Source: Terriglobia bacterium
Lineage (GTDB): Bacteria > Acidobacteriota > Terriglobia > Terriglobales > Acidobacteriaceae
Assembly: GCA_020073565.1 (NCBI GenBank)
Contig: JAIQEY010000009.1
Location: forward strand, 62,001 to 126,000
Length of the DNA: 64,000 nucleotides
Direction: 5' to 3'
Shown here piece after piece: positions 25,000-33,211 of the stretch. Positions within the stretch are counted from its first letter, which is position 1. Every line of letters begins with the position of its first letter. The position numbers and the translations under genes are program-made. The notes under the pieces were generated by a model. The model did not search any database. It was not told the origin of the DNA and saw only the letters and a list, made by a program, of their open reading frames with translations.

Positions 25000-25045
25000 A
25001 GCGGTCCGATGGTCACCGTCTTCGCCGTGGGAGTTGCACGAATTC

Positions 25046-26518
25046 ATGACCTCGGAGTCCCGCCATTTCTCCGTTAGGTTCGTGATTGGGCTTTGCAGCC
25101 TTTTGCCCATTCTGGCGCTGATGGGTCTTTTGCTGGTTGCGCCTCCTGATGGAAGCGAGCGGGCCGAATGGCTGCAGTTCGTTGGTCGTTTTCACCCTTT
25201 GTCGGTGCATCTACCAATCGCACTCTTGCTATTGGTGCCACTGTTTGAGTTGGCTGGGCGAAGCCGCCACTTTCCATTCCTGCTCCCATCGACCGACTTC
25301 CTGCTTGGTCTGGCGACGTGCGGCGCGATTATGGCAGCCGGCCTCGGGTGGTGCCTCGCGCGAGGTGGTGGTTATTCCGGCCCGCTGGTGACGCAGCACA
25401 TGTGGGGCGGCGTGTCCGTCACCGCCGCCGCCTGGCTGTGCTGGCTATTGCGAGCGCGCAGCGGCACACGTGGACTGAAACGCATGTATGCAACCACACT
25501 CATCGCGACAGTCGGTCTTGTGTCCTTGACGGGCTACAAAGGCGGGCAATTGTCTCAAGGTGAAAATCACCTCACAGAATTCATGCCAGAGCCAGTGAGC
25601 AACTTGCTGGGCCTCACAAACTCAGAGATTGCTGCCACCAACTCACCCAACGGCGGTCCCGCCACCTTCTACGGCGCTCGGATCCAGCCCGTTTTCGCGG
25701 GGCACTGCGTCACCTGCCACGGACGGAGCAAGCACAAAGCGAAGCTGCGGCTCGACAGCTACGAGGCAGTCATGCGCGGTGGCAAGCACGGCCCGGTAGT
25801 CAAGGCTGGCGAGCCTAAAGGCAGCGAACTCTTTCACCGCATCACGCTTCCCCCAACCGACGATGATTTCATGCCCGCGAACAATAAACGCCCCCTGTCG
25901 GCCAATGACGTGAAGCTGATCGAACTATGGATCTCCTCGGGAGCGTCGGGCACGCAGTCAGTGGACGCCATCAAGGACATCCCTTCAAACTTAACCAGCC
26001 AGCCAGTGGCTGAAGTCACTTTTGAGGAAATTAATCCCGAGACCGTTGCCAGGCAAAGGGCCGGTCTTGCATCCGTCGTTGCACAACTGCAGCAGCGCTT
26101 CCCCAATATTGTGGACTACCAGTCCCGCGCCTCTGCCGATCTCACGATCAGTGCTTCATGGATGGGACCTAGGTTTGGCGATAAGGAATTGGCCGCTCTT
26201 GCTCCTTTGAGCGAGCGGATCGTCATCGCTGATTTTTCGAGCACTTCGATCACTGACCGATCTTGTGGCACGATCGCCGCCATGAAACACTTGCGCGCGC
26301 TGCGTTTGATGCACACAAGAATTACCGATGCGACCGTGCAAACGCTCGGACCGCTCGACCAATTGGAATCCTTGAGTATCTTTGACACCCCCGTTACGTC
26401 AGCTGCCTTGCCGGCGTTCTCCCGCCTGCCCAAGTTGCACCGCATCTACGCGGGCGCCACGAAAATTTCGGCGAACGAGCCTATGCCTCAGGAAATCAGG
26501 GACAAACTTGTATTTTGA
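25046..26518 (+). CDS. DUF2231 membrane domain plus PSCyt1-type c-heme domain, LRR-like tail
   Basis: I start at ATG 25046 (MTSESRHFSVRFVIGLCSLL), 490 residues; the frame begins at 24977 inside the previous gene. The first 170 residues are membrane helices containing the DUF2231 motif FHPLSVHLPIALLLLVPLFE. A planctomycete cytochrome c domain follows with VFAGHCVTCHGRSKHKAKLR and DDDFMPANNKRPLS. The last 130 residues form leucine-rich-repeat-like units (LRALRLMHTRITDATVQTL, LESLSIFDTPVTSAALPAF). It completes the three-gene cluster and probably links it to the membrane electron-transfer chain. Confidence 0.85.
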   Translation: MTSESRHFSVRFVIGLCSLLPILALMGLLLVAPPDGSERAEWLQFVGRFHPLSVHLPIALLLLVPLFELAGRSRHFPFLLPSTDFLLGLATCGAIMAAGLGWCLARGGGYSGPLVTQHMWGGVSVTAAAWLCWLLRARSGTRGLKRMYATTLIATVGLVSLTGYKGGQLSQGENHLTEFMPEPVSNLLGLTNSEIAATNSPNGGPATFYGARIQPVFAGHCVTCHGRSKHKAKLRLDSYEAVMRGGKHGPVVKAGEPKGSELFHRITLPPTDDDFMPANNKRPLSANDVKLIELWISSGASGTQSVDAIKDIPSNLTSQPVAEVTFEEINPETVARQRAGLASVVAQLQQRFPNIVDYQSRASADLTISASWMGPRFGDKELAALAPLSERIVIADFSSTSITDRSCGTIAAMKHLRALRLMHTRITDATVQTLGPLDQLESLSIFDTPVTSAALPAFSRLPKLHRIYAGATKISANEPMPQEIRDKLVF

Positions 26519-26596
26519 GCAGGGGTGGGTCACGCAGCAGTGTTGCTCTTGATCAGGAGATAATGACGGGACGGTCCAACCTGCACCGCGACGGCG

Positions 26597-27469
26597 ATGG
26601 CGCACCAACCTAACCCTTACCCCACTGCTCTTCGGAGGGAACTGAGCGCCCGCAGTGTCATATACGCTGCACTCGGAAAGCTGCCTCACGCACTCACCAA
26701 TGGAGAGCCGCCAGTTGTCATGTACGAACCTTTCTCGGGAGGCCGCCGACACGGGAATTTTCTGGACGCGAGTTATCAAGCTCTGATTGACCGACCGGAA
26801 TGGAAACGAAGACTGGAAAAAGTGCACACCCATGCAGTGCGGTCTTTGCCTGGCAGGGAGCGAGTCTGGAGGGAACTGGACTCTTGTATGAGCTCCGACG
26901 CATTACTGATGAATGTGTTCTGCCACCCACAAACCCTGGCGAGTCGAAGTGTGCGATCGCTGCTGGGAGTCGAGGAGTCATCAGCGCCGGATTTCGGGTT
27001 CAAAGCTCGTGTTCCCTTGCTGACCGGACGAACAGATCGGACAGAAGTGGATATGAGACTCGGGACATTGCTGGTGGAAGCCAAGCTTACCGAAACGGAC
27101 TTCCAGGTGGCGACGGCCGTGATCGTTGAATGCTATCGGGATCTCGACTGCATTTTTGCCGGGAAAGCGCTGCCAACCGTGTCCAGTTGCTACGCCTCCT
27201 ATCAGTTGATCCGCAACGTGCTCGCAGCACACACACTTGAAGTTGACTTCTGCGTGCTGCTGGACGCTCGTCGACCCGACCTGAGGGAGGCCTGGTACAC
27301 AAACATGTCGTGCGTGAGGAACTCTACCCTCAAGACGAGATGTAAGGTTCTGACATGGCAGGAACTCGCCGAAGTGCTCCCGGCTAGTCTGCGGTATTTC
27401 CTTGACATCAAGTACGGAATCGTTCCGCCTGGGCAAACGCCATCCGAATTCGGAGAGCGAGACTACTGA
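26597..27469 (+). CDS. PD-(D/E)XK nuclease-like protein (PGN_0703-type restriction endonuclease-like)
   Basis: The 290-residue protein resembles the PGN_0703 restriction-endonuclease-like family. The likely catalytic core is TEVDMRLGTLLVEAKLTETDF near residues 152-172: an Asp, then Glu-Ala-Lys on the next strand. Flanking helices (FQVATAVIVECYRDLDCIFA, YASYQLIRNVLAAH) and a late beta strand VDFCVLLDARRPDLREAWY fit the fold. There is no methyltransferase, specificity subunit or toxin partner next to it, so it is an orphan, possibly nuclease, possibly inactive. The neighbouring DUF2231 and hrpB genes do not suggest a role. Confidence 0.7.
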   Translation: MAHQPNPYPTALRRELSARSVIYAALGKLPHALTNGEPPVVMYEPFSGGRRHGNFLDASYQALIDRPEWKRRLEKVHTHAVRSLPGRERVWRELDSCMSSDALLMNVFCHPQTLASRSVRSLLGVEESSAPDFGFKARVPLLTGRTDRTEVDMRLGTLLVEAKLTETDFQVATAVIVECYRDLDCIFAGKALPTVSSCYASYQLIRNVLAAHTLEVDFCVLLDARRPDLREAWYTNMSCVRNSTLKTRCKVLTWQELAEVLPASLRYFLDIKYGIVPPGQTPSEFGERDY

Positions 27470-27642
27470 TTCGTCGCTCTTTTTGGCGGTGGCCCGTCGA
27501 AGGTCACCGGGTGCGATCAGCGCTACCTCCGGTATTCATGTAAGGCCATGAGCACAATCGATTCAGCACGAAGGTAATTTCCCTTCTGGGTGGCGCTACC
27601 GGCACCATTGACGCCCTTCTAAAAGCCGTGTTTCGATGAGGA

Positions 27643-29970
27643 GTGCCGGACCGCAAACCCGCTCTACCGGTGGATGCAATTCTGCCGGACATTCTGGATT
27701 CCTTAAATCTGCACCCTAATATCGTCATCGAGGCCCCGCCGGGGGCGGGTAAGACGACCCGAGTGCCACCTGGGCTGGTTGCGGTCGTGAACGGTGAAGT
27801 GGTTGTACTCGAGCCGCGCCGGATTGCGGCACGGCTGGCGGCACGGCGAGTTGCCTGGGAGCTCGGCGAGCAACCCGGCGAGACTGTTGGCTACCAGGTC
27901 CGGTTTGAAGAAGTCGCTGGCCCCAGCACGCGTCTGCGGTTTGTCACCGAGGGCGTACTGATCCGACGCCTGATCTCAGATCCATCCCTGAAGGGTGTAG
28001 CTGCCGTCGTGCTCGATGAGTTCCATGAACGCCACCTGGAAAGCGATCTAGCGCTGGCATTGCTGAAACGCCTGCAGAGAACGCGGCCCGATTTGCGAAT
28101 CGTAGTGATGTCGGCAACTCTCGATGCTGGCCCCGTAGTGCAATATCTCGGCGGTTGTCCCGTCGCCCGGTCCGAGGGAACCCGGTTCGAGCTTTCCATC
28201 AAGCATCTGCCCTATTCACCCGAGCCACTCGAGGTGCAGGTAAGGGGTGCCCTGGAACTGCTGATCGACGCGCAACACTCCGGGGACATTTTGGTGTTCT
28301 TGCCTGGGGCTGTGGAGATCCGCCGCGCGATGCGGGCGTGCGAGGCGGTTGCGCGCCGAACTGGGCTGCTGATGCTTCCCCTGCATGGCAGCCTGCCGCC
28401 CAAGGACCAGGACATTGCGGTCTCGCCCGCCTCCCAGCGAAAACTTGTTCTAGCAACGAATGTCGCGGAAAGCTCAGTGACGATCGATGGTGTGACCGCC
28501 GTTATCGACAGTGGTCTAGCGCGCTTCGCAACCTATTCCCCGTGGAGCGGGTTGCCAGCGCTCCACGTCGGACGGGTAAGCAAGGCTTCAGCGAAGCAAA
28601 GGGCCGGGCGGGCGGGGCGCACCGCACCTGGCCAGGTGTTGCGCCTTTACACGAGAGAGGACTACTCCCATCGTCCCGACCACGATGCGCCAGAAATCCT
28701 GAGAAGTGACTTATCTCAGCTGTGCCTCGCCCTGCGAGCCATGAAGATTGCACACGTCAACGACTTGGAGTGGCTGGACGCGCCTCCGGTGGCGGCGGTT
28801 CAAGGAGCCGAGTCGCTTCTCGATCGACTTGGCGCCACGGGACACATGGCGCAGCGGCTGGCGCGGTATCCGCTCCCTCCCCGGCTGTCGCGAATTCTGG
28901 TCGAGGCATTAGAACGTGGTGTGGGTGAGGATGGCTGTGTTGCTGCGGCGCTGCTCGGGTCAGGCGCGCATGTCGAAAAGAATGACCTCCTTGCCGCTAT
29001 GGATCTGGATCAGGATTTCCACCTGCGGCAGCACATCGAGCAACTCCGCAGGCTAGCGCAGCCTCCCAGGCAGAGGCATCACAACGACGAAGCTCTGCTC
29101 ATGTCCGTACTCACCGGCTTCCCGGATCGTGTCGCCTGGCGGCGAACAGGTAGCCAGGTGCTTCTGTCGACGGGCGGGTCGGCCGAGGTGACGGGCGAGC
29201 CTCCCCGGTATGAGTTCATGGTTGCAGTTGATGCCGAGGACCGCAGAGAGAAGCCTCTACCGGTCATCCGCATGACGGCTCGCATCGAACCGGAGTGGCT
29301 CATCGATCTTTTCCCGGATCGTGTGCGGGAACAGTGCAACGTGATGTGGAATCGCGTGACAGAGCGCGTAGACGCGGTGAGCGCACTGCTCTATGACGAC
29401 CTGGTGATTCAGGAATCGCGAAACGCGGCGCCGGATGCCGAAGCTGCGGCAGAAATGCTCGCTCAGAGGGCACTGGAAGCCGGTATCGAGCGTTTCATCG
29501 ATGTGAACGATCTTGATGAGTTCATGGCGCGCGTCGAGTTCGCCGGATTCGGCTTGCCGGATGTTCCCCAGGTGCTGCGTGAGATGTGCTCGGGATTGCG
29601 GAGCTTCGCCGAGTTGAGGAAAGCGGCGTCAGAGCTGATTCGCGTGCTCGAACAGAAAATAGGGACGCGACGGCTCGACGAGATCGCCCCTGCATGGGTC
29701 CGCCTGCGGAACGGACGCCAGACAAAAGTTCACTACGATCGCGGCAAACCGCCGTGGATCGCATCCCGCCTGCAAGACTTTTTCGGCATGTGCGACACGC
29801 CGAGGATTGGGCCTGAGCGAACTCCAGTGGTGGTCCACCTGCTCGCTCCGAATCAGCGACCGGTGCAAACGACGTCCGATCTTGGGGGATTCTGGGAGCG
29901 CCTCTATCCACAGGTGCGGCGTGAATTGATGCGACGCTATCCGAAACACTCCTGGCCGGAGCGGCCGTAG
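27643..29970 (+). CDS. hrpB: ATP-dependent helicase HrpB
   Basis: This GTG-started gene encodes 775 residues of a DEAH-type helicase. Walker A is PPGAGKTTRVPPGLV, motif Ia PRRIAARLAARRVAWELGE, motif II LDEFHERHLESD, motif III VMSATLDAG, and motif VI KQRAGRAGRTAPGQVLRLYT; the HrpB C-terminal domain ends with YPQVRRELMRRYPKHSWPE, a family hallmark. HrpB is usually somewhat longer (about 810-850 residues), so some loops are shorter. GAGGA directly abuts the GTG. The cellular role of HrpB is poorly defined; mRNA processing and stress functions are reported for relatives. Confidence 0.93.
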   Translation: MPDRKPALPVDAILPDILDSLNLHPNIVIEAPPGAGKTTRVPPGLVAVVNGEVVVLEPRRIAARLAARRVAWELGEQPGETVGYQVRFEEVAGPSTRLRFVTEGVLIRRLISDPSLKGVAAVVLDEFHERHLESDLALALLKRLQRTRPDLRIVVMSATLDAGPVVQYLGGCPVARSEGTRFELSIKHLPYSPEPLEVQVRGALELLIDAQHSGDILVFLPGAVEIRRAMRACEAVARRTGLLMLPLHGSLPPKDQDIAVSPASQRKLVLATNVAESSVTIDGVTAVIDSGLARFATYSPWSGLPALHVGRVSKASAKQRAGRAGRTAPGQVLRLYTREDYSHRPDHDAPEILRSDLSQLCLALRAMKIAHVNDLEWLDAPPVAAVQGAESLLDRLGATGHMAQRLARYPLPPRLSRILVEALERGVGEDGCVAAALLGSGAHVEKNDLLAAMDLDQDFHLRQHIEQLRRLAQPPRQRHHNDEALLMSVLTGFPDRVAWRRTGSQVLLSTGGSAEVTGEPPRYEFMVAVDAEDRREKPLPVIRMTARIEPEWLIDLFPDRVREQCNVMWNRVTERVDAVSALLYDDLVIQESRNAAPDAEAAAEMLAQRALEAGIERFIDVNDLDEFMARVEFAGFGLPDVPQVLREMCSGLRSFAELRKAASELIRVLEQKIGTRRLDEIAPAWVRLRNGRQTKVHYDRGKPPWIASRLQDFFGMCDTPRIGPERTPVVVHLLAPNQRPVQTTSDLGGFWERLYPQVRRELMRRYPKHSWPERP

Positions 29971-30016
29971 ACTCTTTGGCGAACGGCAGCCTCGACCTTC
30001 GATCGGCTCTACTAGA

Positions 30017-31138
30017 TTAACGATCTGTGATCTTTATTGTCCTGCCAGTCCTTGCCGATTCTCGTGCGGCATCCAGAATGCGGACTACGGTAATGTTCGT
30101 ATCGAGCGCTGAGAGTCCGGTCGCCTTGACCTCTCCGGAGACAACCGCGATCAAGTACGAGATTGGATCGTCGTACGGAGAGGTGAGCGCCGGAGCGGGT
30201 TGTTGCTGCTCCTGAACGTCTCCCTTCCGACGCACGCGGAGGTCATTGCGACGCACCGTGATCGCCTCACCGGTCTCTCCGTAGATTTCCATGTCCTTGC
30301 GGTCGAACGGCCAATTCCACGACGCTTGTATGATGGCTTGCGCCTTGGGATAGGTGAGAATGATGGTGGCTTCATCATCGACGTACGGATAAATCTCAGG
30401 TTTGAATCGTTGGGTTACAGCCGTGACTGTGATCGGGGCTGCGCCCTCCATCAGCCACGTCATGAGATCGGCGCCGTAACAACCGAAGTCGAACAGCGCC
30501 CCTGCGCCGTTGCGCGCCGGATCCGTAAGCCACGCGAGGAACTCAGGAGGGACGCTGATCTCCTTTGGCCCTCGATGGCCATCATGTACGACGACCTTGC
30601 GAACATCGCCGAGAGCACCGTCGCGAACGAGTTTATACACGGCGGCGTTGCTAGGGTACCAGGTGGTTTCGTAGTTCACGAGCACGGGAATTTGCGCGCC
30701 ATCGGCCGCTCGCTGGATGGCCAGCGCGTCTTCCATGCTGACAGCCAGGGGTTTCTCCATCATCACCGGAATACGATGCCGCGCCGCGGCTTCCACGATG
30801 CGCCGATGATCGCGCGTGTCGGTATACACCAGCACGGCCTGCGGCTGCACTTTTGCCAGCATTTTTTCAACATCGCTATACAACAATTGCGGATCGAGCT
30901 TGAACTCGCTTGCATACCGGTGTGCGAGTAGCTGATCTGGTTCAGCGATCCCGACGATCTGGATGTCGCTTCGCTTGAGGGCGGGTCCGAGAAAACCGGC
31001 GACATGCCCATGCACCAGTCCGACAATGGCGACGCATAACGGCTTTACGCCAGATGGAGCGGAAGACTCCGCCGGCGATCTGACCGGCAGTCCGAAGATG
31101 ACAGCCGCGAGCACCGTGAATCCTATGAATTCGCGCAT
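30017..31138 (-). CDS. exported Gfo/Idh/MocA family oxidoreductase
   Basis: The ATG at 31138 follows AAGGAGGCTCGC; the longer frame from 31240 lacks this. The 373-residue precursor starts with a signal peptide (FIGFTVLAAVIFGLPVRSPA), unusual for a nicotinamide-dependent enzyme and typical of exported Gfo/Idh/MocA proteins that carry their cofactor tightly. The Rossmann fold is VAIVGLVHGHVAGFLGPAL, and the family lysine is in VMMEKPLAVSMEDALAI. GALFDFGCYGADLMTWLMEG is the substrate-domain motif. It stands alone, convergent with hrpB, and is divergent from the sigma-54 regulator across a 700-base gap. Confidence 0.87.
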   Translation of the reverse strand: MREFIGFTVLAAVIFGLPVRSPAESSAPSGVKPLCVAIVGLVHGHVAGFLGPALKRSDIQIVGIAEPDQLLAHRYASEFKLDPQLLYSDVEKMLAKVQPQAVLVYTDTRDHRRIVEAAARHRIPVMMEKPLAVSMEDALAIQRAADGAQIPVLVNYETTWYPSNAAVYKLVRDGALGDVRKVVVHDGHRGPKEISVPPEFLAWLTDPARNGAGALFDFGCYGADLMTWLMEGAAPITVTAVTQRFKPEIYPYVDDEATIILTYPKAQAIIQASWNWPFDRKDMEIYGETGEAITVRRNDLRVRRKGDVQEQQQPAPALTSPYDDPISYLIAVVSGEVKATGLSALDTNITVVRILDAARESARTGRTIKITDR

Positions 31139-31572
31139 GCGAGCCTCCTTCGCAGTTTCATTCCGAACGGATGTGGCATCTGCTCGGGCCTGGTAGCGTC
31201 GTTCCAGACTACAAGACCGCCATCCCCACACACTGCCCACCTTGTACCAGTGGCATCCTTCGTGCAGTCCCGTCCCCGCGACGCCCCGGTGTAAGGCAAC
31301 GCACTACTCTTTTTCGCCACCAACTTACAAGAGTTTTACAACCTCTAAACGTCTTTCTTGCGCGCCAGCAAGGTGAAAGAGTGGAATCGCGTCCACGATT
31401 TGCCTAAGTAATTCGATCTGGAGTTGGATCTGAGTCCAGCCCGCGGAAAGTACAACCTCAGGGAACTCAGACTAAGCTAGGCCCGGCTGGCGCGCACGTT
31501 TTGCTCGCAAGCCAGATTTTATACCGGCGAAGTTGATGTTGATTTTTCGATTTTGGTAGGGCAACTCTTCAC
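31139..31572. other. intergenic region between divergent genes
   Basis: This is the first part of a 699-base gap separating the exported oxidoreductase from the sigma-54 regulator. I see no gene here. It must contain the promoter for the minus-strand gene and, if the downstream terminators are functional, a plus-strand promoter, but no clear -35/-10 pair stands out. Confidence 0.4.
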
Positions 31573-31705
31573 GGGTGAGACGCGACCCCTCTTCGTCTCA
31601 CCCCGTTTTTCGCGGACGATGCCGCTAAAAACGGCAACGGTTCCAAGCTTTACGAACAGCAGTTTAGCGGGACGTACCAGCGTCACGCTGGCCCGTTTTT
31701 CTTGC
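31573..31705 (+). ncRNA. candidate structured leader with two tandem intrinsic terminators
   Basis: First hairpin: GGGTGAGACG (31573-31582) pairs perfectly with CGTCTCACCC (31594-31603), followed by CGTTTTT. Second hairpin: CCAGCG/CGCTGG (31677-31682/31686-31691) with an outer CGGG/CCCG, followed by TTTTT. Between them CCGCTAAA (31622-31629) can pair with TTTAGCGG (31663-31670), sharing bases with the base of the second terminator, and AAAAACGG (31627-31634) can pair with the CCGTTTTT tail of either terminator. This looks like an attenuator or a terminated small RNA upstream of the regulator gene. No known class was recognised. Confidence 0.5.
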
Positions 31706-31837
31706 TTTGCACGTGGTCATCCTGCCCGCCCTCATCGTGAGCATGCTGGAATTGCACCTGTGGCTGATCCAGAAGTCTGGCATGGCTGCGCAAACTTCTC
31801 CCCACGGAAGACCGGGGCGTCTATCATTAATAAGTCT

Positions 31838-33211
31838 ATGCAGCCATTGCGGGTGCTAGTCGTCGATGACGACCCGAACACGTGCTCCTTCCTGAAGGCC
31901 GTGTTTACGGCTGAAGCGCATCAGTGTCATGCGTTTCTGCGCGCTCAAGAGGCCGAGCAATACCTGGGCGAGAATGAAGTCGACCTTGCCATGGTGGACG
32001 TTTATCTCGGTGCACTCAGCGGAATCGATGTGCTCCAGCGGCTGCGCGTGCTTTGCCCGAAGATGTATGCGGTGATCATGACGGCGCACATCAGCGTGGA
32101 AACCGCCGCACGGTCCCTGAGCGAAGGCGCGATCGACTATGTGGGCAAGCCGCTCTCGATCGAGCAGGTGCGCTCGATCGCAGCCCGCGCGGACGATTAT
32201 CGCGCTCAGCACCGCGAGCAACTTCTTTCCCCAGCACCTGAGCCGGCAGAATCCGCCATTGTCGGCCGAAGTTCCAAGATGCTCGAGGTGTACAAGGCCA
32301 TCGGGCGGGTGGCGGCCAGCAACGTGAATGTTCTGATCACGGGGGCCAGCGGTACCGGAAAGGAACTGGTGGCACGGGCGATCCATCAGCACTCGAAGCG
32401 AGCGAGACAAGTGTTTACACCAGTGAATTGTGGTTCTTTCACGGAGACGTTGCTCGAAAGCGAACTATTTGGCTACGAAAAGGGCGCATTCACCGGGGCA
32501 GGAAATGCACGCAAGGGACTGGTCGAGGCGAGTGACGGCGGCACCTTGTTCCTGGACGAGATCACAGAAACAACGCTCTCGTTTCAGGTCAAGTTGTTGC
32601 GCGTCATTCAGGAGCAACAGGTGCGGCGAATCGGATCGAATACCTACATCCCGGTGGATGTTCGCATCCTGGCGGCGTCGAACCGCGATCCTGCTGAGTT
32701 GCTCAAGCAGGGGGAGTTTCGCGAAGACCTTTACTACCGGTTGAGTGTGGTCGAGATTCACCTGCCGACGCTCAGTGAGCGGCGGGAGGACATTCCGCTG
32801 CTGGTCCGGCATTTCCTGGAGCAGTTTAATACGAAGAACAGCCTGAGTGTTGCCATCGATGCGGGAGCGGTCGAACAATTGGAGAAGCGGGAGTGGCCGG
32901 GCAACGTCCGTGAACTTGAGAATGCTGTGAACCGGCTGGCTGTTTTTGCTCCGACCGGGCGGATCACACGGGAGCATGTGGAGGTGGAACAGAGCCGCGC
33001 TGCGCCCGCACCCGATCCTGAAGGTGAGATGGCTTCACCCGCGCCACCGGACCGGCTTTTGGAGATCGAACGACAGCACATTCTACGGGTTCTGAAGCAA
33101 ACCCATGGCAACAAATCAGAAGCAGCGCGGCGGCTCGGAATCGAGCGCAAGACGCTCTACAAAAAGGCGGAGCGGCTCGGCATCGATCTGAAATCCACGG
33201 ATTACGAATGA
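31838..33211 (+). CDS. sigma-54-dependent response regulator (NtrC family)
   Basis: I start at the ATG at 31838 (MQPLRVLVVDDDPNT); the open frame continues upstream through non-coding leader. The 457-residue protein has a receiver domain with phosphoacceptor Asp54 (AMVDVYLG) and Lys104 (YVGKPLS), an AAA+ domain with Walker A GASGTGKE, the sigma-54 contact loop GAFTGA and Walker B GGTLFLDEI, and a Fis-type helix-turn-helix (NKSEAARRLGIERKTLYKKA). It activates sigma-54 promoters after phosphorylation, most likely by the CHASE2 kinase whose ATG overlaps its stop codon. No strong ribosome site precedes the ATG, which may point to control of translation. Confidence 0.93.
   Translation: MQPLRVLVVDDDPNTCSFLKAVFTAEAHQCHAFLRAQEAEQYLGENEVDLAMVDVYLGALSGIDVLQRLRVLCPKMYAVIMTAHISVETAARSLSEGAIDYVGKPLSIEQVRSIAARADDYRAQHREQLLSPAPEPAESAIVGRSSKMLEVYKAIGRVAASNVNVLITGASGTGKELVARAIHQHSKRARQVFTPVNCGSFTETLLESELFGYEKGAFTGAGNARKGLVEASDGGTLFLDEITETTLSFQVKLLRVIQEQQVRRIGSNTYIPVDVRILAASNRDPAELLKQGEFREDLYYRLSVVEIHLPTLSERREDIPLLVRHFLEQFNTKNSLSVAIDAGAVEQLEKREWPGNVRELENAVNRLAVFAPTGRITREHVEVEQSRAAPAPDPEGEMASPAPPDRLLEIERQHILRVLKQTHGNKSEAARRLGIERKTLYKKAERLGIDLKSTDYE

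Noticed and set aside
31553..31837. in-frame N-terminal extension of the sigma-54 regulator
   Set aside because: It would translate through two terminator hairpins and precedes the exact start of the receiver domain.
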